Positions 50,259 to 59,528 of a stretch of 64,000 nt of DNA are shown one piece after another. The DNA lies in assembly GCA_032388755.1 (NCBI GenBank), contig CP135593.1, positions 124,001 to 188,000 on the forward strand, given 5' to 3'. Within the stretch, counting starts at the first letter, position 1, and every line of letters begins with the position of its first letter. The position numbers and the translations under genes were made by a program. The stretch is from Neisseria sp. DTU_2020_1000833_1_SI_GRL_NUU_006. Its GTDB lineage: Bacteria; Pseudomonadota; Gammaproteobacteria; Burkholderiales; Neisseriaceae. Below the pieces are notes generated by a model. That model was given only the letters and a program-made list of their open reading frames with translations. It had not been told where the DNA came from and did not search any database.

Positions 50259-51806
50259 ATGCAGCTTAATCCTGCTGAAATTAGCGATTTGATTAAAGCT
50301 AAAATTGAAAATCTGTCTGGAAATACAGAAGTACGTACCCGTGGTACGGTTATTTCTGTAACAGACGGTATTGTTCGTATTCATGGCTTGTCAGACGCAA
50401 TGCAAGGTGAGATGCTCGAATTCCCGGGTAACACTTTCGGTTTGGCGATGAACTTGGAGCGCGACTCCGTCGGCGCCGTAGTGTTGGGTGAATACGAACA
50501 TATTAAAGAAGGCGACACAGTTACTTGTACCGGCCGTATTTTGGAAGTACCTGTCGGCCGTGAGTTGGTTGGTCGCGTTGTAGATGCGCTGGGTCGCCCG
50601 ATTGATGGTAAAGGCCCGATCAACACATCTTCCACAGCGCCAATTGAAAAAATTGCACCGGGTGTGATTGCCCGTAAATCAGTTGACCAGCCTATGCAAA
50701 CCGGTCTGAAGGCCATTGACTCAATGGTTCCGATTGGTCGCGGTCAACGTGAGCTGATCATTGGTGACCGTCAAACAGGTAAAACAGCCGTAGCATTGGA
50801 TGCTATTGTCAACCAAAAAGGTACAGGCGTTATCTGTATTTATGTTGCAATCGGTCAAAAAGCATCTTCTATTGCCAATGTAGTACGAAAATTGGAAGAG
50901 CATGGCGCAATGGAACACACTATTGTGGTTGCGGCGACTGCATCTGAAGCTGCGGCTCTGCAATATATTGCACCTTATGCAGGTTGTACGATGGGCGAGT
51001 TTTTCCGCGACCGCGGTGAAGACGCATTGATTGTATATGATGACTTGTCCAAACAAGCTGTTGCTTACCGTCAAATTTCCCTGTTGCTGCGCCGTCCTCC
51101 CGGTCGCGAAGCCTATCCTGGCGACGTTTTCTATCTGCACTCCCGCTTGTTGGAGCGTGCTGCCCGTGTAAATGAGCACGAAGTTGAAAAACTGACTAAT
51201 GGCGAAGTGAAGGGCAAAACAGGCTCTCTGACTGCATTGCCGATTATTGAAACGCAAGCCGGCGACGTCTCTGCATTCGTACCGACAAACGTAATTTCGA
51301 TTACCGACGGTCAAATTTTCTTGGAAACCGACTTGTTTAACGCCGGTATCCGTCCTGCGATTAATGCCGGTATTTCGGTATCGCGTGTAGGTGGCGCAGC
51401 GCAAACCAAAGTAATTAAAAAACTGGGTGGCGGTATCCGTTTGGCACTTGCCCAATATCGTGAGTTGGCAGCCTTCTCGCAATTTGCTTCGGATTTGGAT
51501 GAAGCTACACGCAAACAGCTGCAACACGGTGAAGTGGTTACTGAATTGATGAAACAAAAACAATTCAGCACTTTGGATACGGCTGAAATGGCTTTGACTT
51601 TGTGGGCTATTAATAATGGTTCTTACGAAGATGTACCGGTATCCAAGGCATTGGCTTTTGAAGCGGAATTTTTGAGCTTTGTACGTACTCAACATCCTGG
51701 TGTTTTAGAAGCAATCAATGCATCAGGTGCAATGTCCGACGAAAGTGAAAAAATATTGACTGAAGCCATGAATTCTTTCAAATCTTCTTATGCTTACCAA
51801 GCTTAA
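50259..51806 (+). CDS. atpA: ATP synthase subunit alpha
   Basis: 515 residues. Non-catalytic nucleotide site with Walker A GDRQTGKT (~170) and Walker B-type LIVYDDLSKQA (~262), and the conserved arginine in SVSRVGGAAQ (~370) that acts as the arginine finger. Part of the alpha3-beta3 head. Starts 10 bp after atpH with AGGAGA before the ATG. Confidence 0.97.
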   Translation: MQLNPAEISDLIKAKIENLSGNTEVRTRGTVISVTDGIVRIHGLSDAMQGEMLEFPGNTFGLAMNLERDSVGAVVLGEYEHIKEGDTVTCTGRILEVPVGRELVGRVVDALGRPIDGKGPINTSSTAPIEKIAPGVIARKSVDQPMQTGLKAIDSMVPIGRGQRELIIGDRQTGKTAVALDAIVNQKGTGVICIYVAIGQKASSIANVVRKLEEHGAMEHTIVVAATASEAAALQYIAPYAGCTMGEFFRDRGEDALIVYDDLSKQAVAYRQISLLLRRPPGREAYPGDVFYLHSRLLERAARVNEHEVEKLTNGEVKGKTGSLTALPIIETQAGDVSAFVPTNVISITDGQIFLETDLFNAGIRPAINAGISVSRVGGAAQTKVIKKLGGGIRLALAQYRELAAFSQFASDLDEATRKQLQHGEVVTELMKQKQFSTLDTAEMALTLWAINNGSYEDVPVSKALAFEAEFLSFVRTQHPGVLEAINASGAMSDESEKILTEAMNSFKSSYAYQA

Positions 51807-51830
51807 GAGCTGAAATGAAAGGAGTCTGAA

Positions 51831-52706
51831 ATGGCAGTCGGAAAAGAGATTCTCACCAAAATCCGTAGTGTTCAAAATACCCAAAAGATCACTAAAGCGA
51901 TGCAAATGGTGTCAACCTCTAAAATGCGGAAGACTCAGGAACGGATGCGCTTAGCGCGTCCGTATGCCGAAAAAGTGCGGACAGTTATGAGTCATTTGGC
52001 GCAAACCAATGAAGATCATGGTATTAAATTATTGGCACATCATCGTGAAACACGTCGGGTGGGTTTCATTTTAATCACCTCTGATAAAGGTCTTGCCGGT
52101 GGTTTGAATGCGAATGTTTTGAAGAAATTTTTAGCGCAAGTCCAAGAATACCAAGAGCAGGGAATTGAAGTTGATGTTGTCTGTTTAGGTAGTAAAGGCT
52201 TGGCAGCTTGTCAAAGCATCGGTTTGAACGTTATTGCCAGTGCGATTAATTTGGGGGATACCCCAAAAATGGAATTACTGCTTGGTCCAATGACTGAAAT
52301 CTTCCAACGTTACGAGAGACATGAGTTAGACAAAATATTTTTGGTATACTCACGCTTTGTCAATACCATGCGTCAAGAACCACGGTTGGAGGTATTGCTG
52401 CCGATCGGCGAGAATGTGATAGAAAACGAGGATAACTATTCTTCATTCAGTTGGGAATATCGTTATGAACCAAGTCCTGTCGCTGTGTTGGAATATCTGG
52501 TTCGCCGCTATTTAGAGTCTGTGGTTTATCAAGCATTAAGTGACAATATGGCATCAGAACAAGCTGCGCGTATGGTGGCGATGAAAGCGGCCACCGACAA
52601 TGCAGGCAATGCCATTAAAGAGTTGCGTTTGGTATATAACAAATCGCGTCAAGCTGCGATTACCACGGAATTGTCAGAAATTGTAGCAGGTGCAGCGGCA
52701 GTTTAA
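51831..52706 (+). CDS. atpG: ATP synthase subunit gamma
   Basis: 291 residues. N-terminal MAVGKEILTKIRSVQNTQKITKAMQMVSTSKM and C-terminal AATDNAGNAIKELRLVYNKSRQA are the two helices forming the rotating coiled coil; the Rossmann-like middle binds epsilon. A DUS-like ATGTCGTCTGAA overlaps the region of the stop codon. Confidence 0.97.
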   Translation: MAVGKEILTKIRSVQNTQKITKAMQMVSTSKMRKTQERMRLARPYAEKVRTVMSHLAQTNEDHGIKLLAHHRETRRVGFILITSDKGLAGGLNANVLKKFLAQVQEYQEQGIEVDVVCLGSKGLAACQSIGLNVIASAINLGDTPKMELLLGPMTEIFQRYERHELDKIFLVYSRFVNTMRQEPRLEVLLPIGENVIENEDNYSSFSWEYRYEPSPVAVLEYLVRRYLESVVYQALSDNMASEQAARMVAMKAATDNAGNAIKELRLVYNKSRQAAITTELSEIVAGAAAV

Positions 52707-52744
52707 TGTCGTCTGAAATCTGAACAGGAAATTAGGATACGATA

Positions 52745-54142
52745 ATGAGCCAAGGCAAAATCGTACAAATTATTGGTGCGGTAGTTGACGTGGAGTTCCC
52801 GCGTGATGCCATTCCGCGTGTTTACGACGCCCTGAAATTGGATGCAAACGGCCTGACTTTGGAAGTGCAACAGCTTCTGGGTGACGGCGTAGTCCGTACT
52901 ATTGCAATGGGTAGTTCGGATGGTTTAAAACGCGGCATGACTGTAAGCAATACAGGTGCGCCAATTACAGTGCCGGTAGGTAAAGGCACTTTGGGACGTA
53001 TTGTCGATGTATTGGGTACGCCTGTTGATGAAGCAGGTCCGATTGATACCGACAAACATCGTGCCATCCATCAGACAGCTCCGAAATTTGATGAACTGTC
53101 TGCGACTACTGAGCTGTTGGAAACCGGCATTAAAGTAATTGACTTGCTGTGTCCGTTTGCCAAAGGCGGTAAAGTAGGTCTGTTCGGTGGTGCCGGTGTG
53201 GGCAAAACCGTCAACATGATGGAATTGATTAACAACATCGCCAAAGCACATAGCGGTTTGTCCGTGTTCGCAGGCGTGGGTGAGCGTACCCGTGAAGGTA
53301 ATGACTTCTACCACGAGATGAAAGATTCCAACGTATTGGACAAAGTGGCGATGGTTTACGGTCAGATGAACGAACCCCCGGGTAACCGTCTGCGTGTAGC
53401 CTTGACCGGTTTGACGATGGCCGAATACTTCCGTGATGAAAAAGACGAAAGCGGCAAAGGCCGTGACGTATTGTTCTTCGTGGACAATATCTACCGTTAC
53501 ACCCTGGCCGGTACCGAAGTATCCGCATTGTTGGGCCGTATGCCTTCAGCAGTAGGTTACCAACCGACATTGGCTGAAGAAATGGGTCGTTTGCAAGAGC
53601 GTATTACCTCTACCCAAACAGGCTCCATTACTTCCATTCAAGCCGTATATGTACCTGCGGATGACTTGACTGACCCGTCTCCTGCAACGACGTTTGCCCA
53701 CTTGGACGCCACTGTCGTATTGAGCCGTGATATCGCCTCCTTGGGTATTTACCCCGCAGTTGATCCGCTCGATTCTACTTCGCGCCAACTGGATCCGATG
53801 GTATTGGGTCAAGAACACTATGACGTAGCCCGCGGCGTACAATCTACCCTGCAAAAATACAAAGAATTGCGCGATATTATTGCCATTCTGGGTATGGACG
53901 AATTGTCAGACGAAGATAAACTGACCGTGATGCGTGCGCGTAAGATTCAACGCTTCCTGTCGCAACCGTTCCACGTTGCCGAAGTATTTACCGGCTCTCC
54001 CGGCAAATATGTATCGCTGCGTGACACCATTGCCGGCTTTAAAGCTATCTTGAACGGTGAATACGACCATCTGCCTGAACAAGCTTTCTATATGGTAGGC
54101 GGTATCGAAGAAGCGGTCGAGAAAGCGAAAACCTTAAACTAA
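52745..54142 (+). CDS. atpD: ATP synthase subunit beta
   Basis: 465 residues. Catalytic Walker A GGAGVGKT (~150), the catalytic Glu in GVGERTREG (~180), Walker B VLFFVDNIYRYT (~240) and the LLGRMPSAVGYQPTLAEEMG loop are intact. Catalytic half of the F1 head. Starts 38 bp after atpG. Confidence 0.98.
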   Translation: MSQGKIVQIIGAVVDVEFPRDAIPRVYDALKLDANGLTLEVQQLLGDGVVRTIAMGSSDGLKRGMTVSNTGAPITVPVGKGTLGRIVDVLGTPVDEAGPIDTDKHRAIHQTAPKFDELSATTELLETGIKVIDLLCPFAKGGKVGLFGGAGVGKTVNMMELINNIAKAHSGLSVFAGVGERTREGNDFYHEMKDSNVLDKVAMVYGQMNEPPGNRLRVALTGLTMAEYFRDEKDESGKGRDVLFFVDNIYRYTLAGTEVSALLGRMPSAVGYQPTLAEEMGRLQERITSTQTGSITSIQAVYVPADDLTDPSPATTFAHLDATVVLSRDIASLGIYPAVDPLDSTSRQLDPMVLGQEHYDVARGVQSTLQKYKELRDIIAILGMDELSDEDKLTVMRARKIQRFLSQPFHVAEVFTGSPGKYVSLRDTIAGFKAILNGEYDHLPEQAFYMVGGIEEAVEKAKTLN

Positions 54143-54152
54143 GGAGGTCGGC

Positions 54153-54578
54153 ATGAGCATCATGCGAGTTGAAGTGGTAAGTAGCGAGCAGAACATCTAT
54201 TCAGGCGAAGCCAGTTTTGTAGTGGTTCCGACTGTTCAAGGTGAGCTCGGTATTTATCCGCGACACGAGCCGATTATGAGTTTGGTACGTCCCGGTGCAT
54301 TGCGTTTGACCGTGCCGGGCGAAGCCGAAGAAGTGCTTGTTGCCGTGTCCGGCGGAGTGCTGGAAGTGCAGCCCAACCAACTTACTGTGTTGGCAGATGT
54401 TGCCGTACGCAGTTCCGAGATGGATCGGGAGCGCGCGGAAGCTGCCAAGAAGGCGGCGGAAACAGGCATTTCTCAAGCCAAAGACGATAAATCGCTGGCT
54501 GAAGCACATAAAGCTTTGGCCGCAGCGATTGCCCAGCTCAAAACCTTGGATTATCTTCGTTCGCACAAAAACAAATAA
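54153..54578 (+). CDS. atpC: ATP synthase subunit epsilon
   Basis: 141 residues. The N-terminal beta-sandwich (MRVEVVSSEQNIYSGEASFVVVPTVQGELGIYPRHEP) and C-terminal two-helix domain that can inhibit the enzyme are present. Last gene of the operon; a terminator follows within 16 bp. AAGGAGG is an excellent ribosome binding site. Confidence 0.96.
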   Translation: MSIMRVEVVSSEQNIYSGEASFVVVPTVQGELGIYPRHEPIMSLVRPGALRLTVPGEAEEVLVAVSGGVLEVQPNQLTVLADVAVRSSEMDRERAEAAKKAAETGISQAKDDKSLAEAHKALAAAIAQLKTLDYLRSHKNK

Positions 54579-54593
54579 GCAGATTTGCTTTAC

Positions 54594-54622
54594 AAAAAGC
54601 ACGGTTGATTACCGTGCTTTTT
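54594..54622 (+). terminator. Rho-independent terminator of the atp operon
   Basis: AAAAAGCACGG and CCGTGCTTTTT pair around a 7-nt loop and are followed by a further T-rich run. Not DUS-based. Confidence 0.9.
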
Positions 54623-55100
54623 ATTTTTTCATGATGGATGATTGATGATTTTGAGAAGAACGGAATCTTTAGGTAACGAATGCTGTAAAAAAGTTTTAAA
54701 TGATTCCTTTATTGCGCATAATTTTGCTTTTCTGAGTCAGCGATAAAGGTTGTTTATTGAATACGGTTTTTATAGGATAAAGCAAATCTTTTGGTAAGGA
54801 TCTATCGCATTTTAAAGTGGTGTTAATGTCGTCTGAATGTATTTAAGACGCCTTTTTTGTTTTTAAGGACACCTATTTACCTATTTCAATAATGAATAAA
54901 GTTTGGCTATTTGGGAAGATTGCCATTGTATCTGAAATCAAAAAACAACAAATTTTAGAGACAAAAGGTTTTTATTTTGCATAAGCGGTATTTTTATTGT
55001 AAAAAATGCCGATTGGGTTATAATTTTAAAATACATTATCATAAATTAATGTGTAACCTATTGCGAAAAAATAAATATTTCATATTGCGGATAATTTGTC
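54623..55100. other. AT-rich intergenic region atpC-NERD gene
   Basis: About 480 bases without a gene. It holds a degenerate DUS hairpin (54829-54855, ATGTCGTCTGAA against a decayed partner) and an AT-rich stretch likely to contain the promoter of the next gene. Confidence 0.5.
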
Positions 55101-55724
55101 ATGAACTTTGATTTCATATTTGGGGATGGTGTATCAGGTATGGCGGAATATAGCCTGATACTGATTTTGGCTGCGCTTGTCAGTAAGCAAGATTCAGTAA
55201 AACAGTTTATCAGCCGTTTTGCTGTTAATGTGCGTGCTCAATGCTACTTGGATGAAAATTCATATCATGTTTTCCGTCATCTTGATATACGTATTTCAGG
55301 AACACATGAACAAATTGATTATGTTTACGTTTCACGATTCGGTATTTTTATCGTATCGACGCCGAATTACCAAGGCCGTATTTGGGGGGATAACGGGGAC
55401 GGGAAGTGGACGCAGAAATTCCATAGAACCAAGATGCTTTTCCCTAATCCTTTGGCACAGAACCAACGTTATATCCAAGCATTAGTGCGGCAGCTTGATT
55501 TAAGCCCGCGTTTGTTTTATTCGGTTGTTGTATTTGCGGGAAATTGCCAATTTCAAACCATGATGCCGGATAATGTCATTGAATCTGCTGAATTCAATGA
55601 ATACATTGCTCAATACAGTGAAGTCGTTTTGAATGACGACAAAGTTGCTGAAATCAAGGAAATTTTAGAGAGTAATGAATTTGATAATGTGTTTGGTCAA
55701 AATGGTTCTCGATCACACGCTTAA
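55101..55724 (+). CDS. NERD domain (nuclease-related) membrane-anchored protein
   Basis: 207 residues. One N-terminal hydrophobic helix (GMAEYSLILILAALVS) then a NERD domain: HVFRHLDIRISGTHEQIDYVYVSRFGIFIVSTPNYQGRIWG, with the Asp-Tyr-Val of the PD-(D/E)xK-like core and the downstream KWTQKF segment and QNQRYIQAL helix. NERD proteins are suspected nucleases or DNA-processing factors; activity has rarely been shown. It is monocistronic and AT-richer than its neighbours. Confidence 0.8.
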   Translation: MNFDFIFGDGVSGMAEYSLILILAALVSKQDSVKQFISRFAVNVRAQCYLDENSYHVFRHLDIRISGTHEQIDYVYVSRFGIFIVSTPNYQGRIWGDNGDGKWTQKFHRTKMLFPNPLAQNQRYIQALVRQLDLSPRLFYSVVVFAGNCQFQTMMPDNVIESAEFNEYIAQYSEVVLNDDKVAEIKEILESNEFDNVFGQNGSRSHA

Positions 55725-55787
55725 TGAAGTAGGCCAAAAAATTTGTAGGTAATACAGCAGTTTTTGAAATTATAGGTTGAACACAAA

Positions 55788-55824
55788 AGGTCGTCTGAAA
55801 CCTGAATCGGTTTTCAGACGACCT
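55788..55824. terminator. Inverted DUS pair between convergent NERD gene and prmA
   Basis: ACAAAAGGTCGTCTGAAA from 55783 pairs with its complement, which ends ...CCTTTTGT at 55829. Confidence 0.8.
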
Positions 55825-55844
55825 TTTGTTTGAGCGCATCGCTA

Positions 55845-56732
55845 TCAGCGTTTGACGCCGCTGAGCCTTGCCCAGCCTTCGTCGATTTCGGCGGGTTCGA
55901 TGTCGAACCATTGACGGTAAATGCCGCTGAGTTCTTCGACTTGTTCGTCCAGCAAACCGGACAACACGATGCGGCCGCCTTGTTTGGTGCGGGCGGCGAG
56001 CATTTCGCTGAGCATGCGAAGGGGGTTGGCGAGAATGTTGGCGACGACGATGTCGAATTGTCCTTGTGGCAAACCGTCGGGCAGGTAGAACTGTGCATCG
56101 ACGTTGTTTTGTGCGGCGTTGTCCTTGCTGGCGCGGATGGCTTGTTCGTCAATATCGACGCCGACGGCAGAACCTGCGCCGAGCTTGAGGGCGGCGATGG
56201 TCAGGATGCCTGAGCCGCAGCCGTAGTCGAGGACGCTTTCGCCGCCTTTGAGTTGTGTGTCCAGCCACTTGAGGCAGAGACGGGTGGTCGGATGGCTGCC
56301 GGTACCGAAGGCAAGGCCGGGGTCGAGCTGGAGGTTGACGGCGTTGCTGTTGGGCGCTTCGTGCCAAGAGGGGGTAATCCACAGGCGTTCGGAAATTTGG
56401 ATGGGGTCGAACTGCGCTTGGGTCAGGCGCACCCAGTCTTGGTCGGCGAGGATTTCGCTGGTGTATGCCAAGTCTTTCAGTCCGCATGCTTGGCTGGCAG
56501 CTTGAATCATGGCTGCGGCATCGTCGTTTTCGCCGAACAAGGCGATGACTTTGCTTTGCTGCCAGATTTGTTCGGTCGGCATACCGGGTTCGCCGAAGAT
56601 GGCTTGTTCGTTTTCGGTGCCTGCGTAGGCGTCTTCGATGGCGGCGGAGAGTGCGCCGTTTTCCATCAGGGCGTCGGCGAGGCGTTCGGCGACGGCGTCG
56701 TTGACGTTGATGGTGATTTGTTGATAGGACAT
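55845..56732 (-). CDS. prmA: Ribosomal protein L11 methyltransferase
   Basis: 295 residues. An N-terminal L11-binding domain is followed by the SAM-binding fold with LDYGCGSGILTIAALKLGA (~165-183), VGVDIDEQAI, and the catalytic-loop type NILANPL (~232). It trimethylates ribosomal protein L11. Non-essential in most bacteria. ATG start MSYQQITINVND has a usable AAAG upstream. Confidence 0.94.
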   Translation of the reverse strand: MSYQQITINVNDAVAERLADALMENGALSAAIEDAYAGTENEQAIFGEPGMPTEQIWQQSKVIALFGENDDAAAMIQAASQACGLKDLAYTSEILADQDWVRLTQAQFDPIQISERLWITPSWHEAPNSNAVNLQLDPGLAFGTGSHPTTRLCLKWLDTQLKGGESVLDYGCGSGILTIAALKLGAGSAVGVDIDEQAIRASKDNAAQNNVDAQFYLPDGLPQGQFDIVVANILANPLRMLSEMLAARTKQGGRIVLSGLLDEQVEELSGIYRQWFDIEPAEIDEGWARLSGVKR

Positions 56733-56969
56733 GGTGGGCTTTCTCGGTGGGGTCGTCTGAAATTAGGAAATGGCGGTCAAATACGCGATGTTGGTCGTTT
56801 GCGGTATGTTTCGGCTATTGGCGTAACAGTGTGATTGAATCGTTTTTCTGCCTGAACACGTTTTTTTCTTGCGTGAAATGGCGGCGGACAGGCTTACTCA
56901 GTCATAATTATAGGCTTGTCGGCAATCGCTGATGTACACCCGAAATCAGGTTTCAATTTGTCTGAAAAA

Positions 56970-57006
56970 AGGTCGTCTGAAAGCCATGCGGTTTTTCAGA
57001 CGACCT
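56970..57006 (-). terminator. Inverted DUS pair after accC
   Basis: AAAAAAGGTCGTCTGAAA-type arm from 56970 and complement to 57006, about 25 bp past the accC stop on the minus strand. Confidence 0.78.
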
Positions 57007-57029
57007 TCGACTATCCAAGCGGGACGGTT

Positions 57030-58391
57030 TTATTTGTCCTGTTTGGCTTTGCGTTCTTCCAGCCAGTGTTCCAGATAATGGATGCTGACGCCGCCTTTTT
57101 CAAAACCGGGGTCGCTGAACAAATCTCGGTGCAGCGGGGTATTGGTTTTGATGCCGGTTACGGCAAGCTCGGCGAGGGCGACACGCATTTTTGCCATTGC
57201 CTGCTCGCGGGTTTTGCCGATGACGCAGACTTTGCCGATCAGGCTGTCGTAGTAAGGCGGGATGCGGTAGCCTTGGTAAATGTGGCTGTCCACGCGGATG
57301 CCGAAGCCGCCGGGTAGGTGGCAGCTTTCAATCAGGCCTGGGCTAGGGATGAAGTTGTACGGGTCTTCCGCATTGATGCGGCACTCGAAAGCATGGCCTT
57401 CGATGTGGATGTCTTTTTGCTTGTATTGCAAAGGCAGGCCGCCGGCAATGCGGATTTGTTCCTGTACGATGTCCACGCCGGTAATCAGCTCGGTAACGGG
57501 GTGTTCGACTTGGACGCGGGTGTTCATTTCGATAAAGAAGAATTCGCCGTTTTCATACAGGAATTCAAACGTACCTGCGCCACGGTAGCCGATGCGTTTG
57601 CAGGCATCGGTACAGGCTTTGCCGATTTTTTCGCGGGCTTTTTCGTCGATGAAGGGAGCGGGTGCTTCTTCGATGACTTTTTGGTGGCGGCGCTGCATGG
57701 AGCAATCGCGCTCGGCAAGGTAGATGGCGTTGCCGTGTTCGTCGGCGAGCACTTGGATTTCGACGTGGCGCGGGCGTTGCAGGTAGCGTTCCATATAGAC
57801 CATCGGATTGCCGAACGCCGCACCTGCTTCGGCTTTGGTCATTTCGACGGATTTGATCAGGTCTTCTTTTTTCTCGACCACGCGCATACCGCGTCCGCCG
57901 CCGCCGCCCGATGCTTTGATAATCACGGGATAACCGACTTTGTCGGCAGTTTTGAGGATTTCGGCGGGATCGTCGGACAGCGCGCCGTCCGAGCCGGGAA
58001 CGCAAGGGACGCCCGCTTCAATCATCGCGTGTTTGGCGGAAACTTTGTCGCCCATCAGGCGGATGGTTTCGGCTTTGGGGCCGATGAAGATGAAGCCGGA
58101 CTGTTCGACCTGTTCGGCAAAATTGGCGTTTTCGGCAAGAAAGCCGTAGCCCGGGTGGATGGCATCCGCGCCGGTAACTTCTGCGGCGGCGATGATGGCG
58201 GGAATATTGAGATAGCTTTGTGCGGAAGCGGCAGGGCCGATACACACGGATTCGTCGGCAAGTTTGACGTGCAGACTGTCTTTGTCGGCTTCGGAATGCA
58301 CGGCGACGGTGGCGATGCCCATTTCACGGCAGGCACGCAGGACGCGCAGCGCGATTTCGCCTCGGTTGGCGATTAATACTTTTTTCAGCAT
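57030..58391 (-). CDS. accC: Acetyl-CoA carboxylase biotin carboxylase subunit
   Basis: 453 residues, ATP-grasp enzyme. N-terminal KVLIANRGEIALRVLRACRE, glycine-rich KASGGGGGRGMR (~159-170), metal-binding FIEMNTRVQVEHPVTE (~287-302) and the biotin/bicarbonate loop are intact. It carboxylates the biotin of AccB for malonyl-CoA synthesis. It follows accB on the same strand but with a small pmp3-like gene in between. Confidence 0.97.
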   Translation of the reverse strand: MLKKVLIANRGEIALRVLRACREMGIATVAVHSEADKDSLHVKLADESVCIGPAASAQSYLNIPAIIAAAEVTGADAIHPGYGFLAENANFAEQVEQSGFIFIGPKAETIRLMGDKVSAKHAMIEAGVPCVPGSDGALSDDPAEILKTADKVGYPVIIKASGGGGGRGMRVVEKKEDLIKSVEMTKAEAGAAFGNPMVYMERYLQRPRHVEIQVLADEHGNAIYLAERDCSMQRRHQKVIEEAPAPFIDEKAREKIGKACTDACKRIGYRGAGTFEFLYENGEFFFIEMNTRVQVEHPVTELITGVDIVQEQIRIAGGLPLQYKQKDIHIEGHAFECRINAEDPYNFIPSPGLIESCHLPGGFGIRVDSHIYQGYRIPPYYDSLIGKVCVIGKTREQAMAKMRVALAELAVTGIKTNTPLHRDLFSDPGFEKGGVSIHYLEHWLEERKAKQDK

Positions 58392-58426
58392 GATGACCTT
58401 TCCTGTGGTTTCAGACGACCTGCTTG

Positions 58427-58618
58427 TTACCTTTTGCCCAACGCATTGCGGATTTTTTCATCGGTCTTGTATTGGCTCAACGCGTACACCGCCCACATGG
58501 CGGCAGGAATCCAGCCGATTAAGGTGAATTGGAGAATCAGGCAGATGATGCCCGCAATCGGACGGCCGATGGTGAAGAATACGGCGAAAGGCAGGAAGAT
58601 GGCTAACAGCAGGCGCAT
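58427..58618 (-). CDS. Pmp3/YqaE family small membrane protein
   Basis: 63 residues with two helices: LLAIFLPFAVFFTIGRPIAGIICLILQFTLIGWIPAAMWAVYAL. The P-x-A/F...G-x-I-x-x-x-L-x-x-T-L-x-G-W-I-P pattern is the Pmp3/UPF0057 family signature. Yeast Pmp3 and bacterial YqaE affect membrane potential and stress tolerance; the molecular function is unclear. It lies between accB and accC, 35 bp upstream of accC, so it is probably cotranscribed with them. Confidence 0.88.
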   Translation of the reverse strand: MRLLLAIFLPFAVFFTIGRPIAGIICLILQFTLIGWIPAAMWAVYALSQYKTDEKIRNALGKR

Positions 58619-58644
58619 GGTGGAAATCCTGAGTTGGAAAGCAT

Positions 58645-58682
58645 TTCAGACGACCTCCCCGCAATCCGGAAGGTCGTCTGAA
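58645..58682. repeat. Inverted DUS pair, outward order, between accB and pmp3
   Basis: TTCAGACGACCT (58645-58656) then AGGTCGTCTGAA (58671-58682). The hairpin sits 6 bp beyond the accB stop and 26 bp before the pmp3 start and may lower read-through. Confidence 0.75.
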
Positions 58683-58688
58683 AACGAA

Positions 58689-59150
58689 TTATTCGATGAT
58701 GAAAAGCGGCTCGCCAAATTCCACAGGCGTACCGTTTTCCACCAGAATCTCTTTAACCGTGCCGGATTTCTCGGCTTCGATTTCATTCATCAACTTCATC
58801 GCTTCGATGATACACAGCGTATCGCCGGCTTTGACTTGCTGACCGACTTCGACGAAGGAGGCGGCATTCGGGCCGGGCGCGCGGTAGAACGTACCGACCA
58901 TAGGCGATTTTTGCGCGTTGGATAGGTCGCGGGCGGCTGGGGCTGCGGGAGCGGGGGCTGCTGCGGCGGCAGGCGCGGCGGCGGGTGCAGAGGCAGGCAC
59001 CGCTACTTGGGCGGGCGCGGCATAAACGGGAGCCGGAGCGGCGGTGGCGCGGGTGATGCGGACTTTTTCCTCGCCTTCGGTCACTTCGATTTCGGCGATA
59101 CCTGATTCTTCTACTAAATCAATCAGTTTTTTTAACTTGCGCAAATCCAT
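58689..59150 (-). CDS. accB: Biotin carboxyl carrier protein of acetyl-CoA carboxylase
   Basis: 153 residues. N-terminal helical domain MDLRKLKKLIDLVEESGIAEIEV, an Ala/Pro-rich linker (~35-75) and the biotinyl domain with the modified lysine in IIEAMKLMNEIEAEKSG (~117-120) and the thumb region. Carries CO2 from AccC to the transferase AccAD. EAMKL replaces the more common EAMKM, as in many beta-proteobacteria. Confidence 0.96.
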   Translation of the reverse strand: MDLRKLKKLIDLVEESGIAEIEVTEGEEKVRITRATAAPAPVYAAPAQVAVPASAPAAAPAAAAAPAPAAPAARDLSNAQKSPMVGTFYRAPGPNAASFVEVGQQVKAGDTLCIIEAMKLMNEIEAEKSGTVKEILVENGTPVEFGEPLFIIE

Positions 59151-59528
59151 TTTCGTTCCTTTAGATACGGCCCAAATGTCGTTAAGCGGCCGTGTTTGTT
59201 GCGTGATATTTCAGAAAACAACCGGCCTGCGGCAACGGCGCAAACCGGACAGTATTTTGTTCCATAAAGGGGCATTCTCAGGAGCAGAAACCCCGTAAAT
59301 GAATTTGACTATTCTCCCGAACTTGCCGACAAATGTCTAGCAAAATCTCGAAAAAAGGCGGTTTTTGAACAAAACGGGCAGATTCGGAAAATTCGTCCGA
59401 ATGCGTATTTTTTCAACGAGTGTTTATTCTAATTTGTTGGTTTATGAAGGGAAAAGGTCGTCTGAAAATTCAGGTGGGGATGCCGATAAACCATTTTGCC
59501 CGTTTTCAGACGACCTTTACATTTTGAA
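59151..59528. other. Intergenic region accB-rsmJ
   Basis: About 380 bases with no convincing gene. It holds a spaced inverted DUS pair (59455-59466 and 59505-59516) at the rsmJ side. The minus-strand promoter of accB should lie just right of 59150. Confidence 0.5.
59455..59516 (-). terminator. Spaced inverted DUS pair after rsmJ
   Basis: AGGTCGTCTGAA (59455-59466) and complement (59505-59516), 38 bp apart, beginning 12 bp downstream of the rsmJ stop. Confidence 0.65.

Noticed and set aside
57318..58376. 352-codon plus-strand frame opposite accC
   Set aside because: Antisense shadow caused by codon bias of accC; no start signal and no family.
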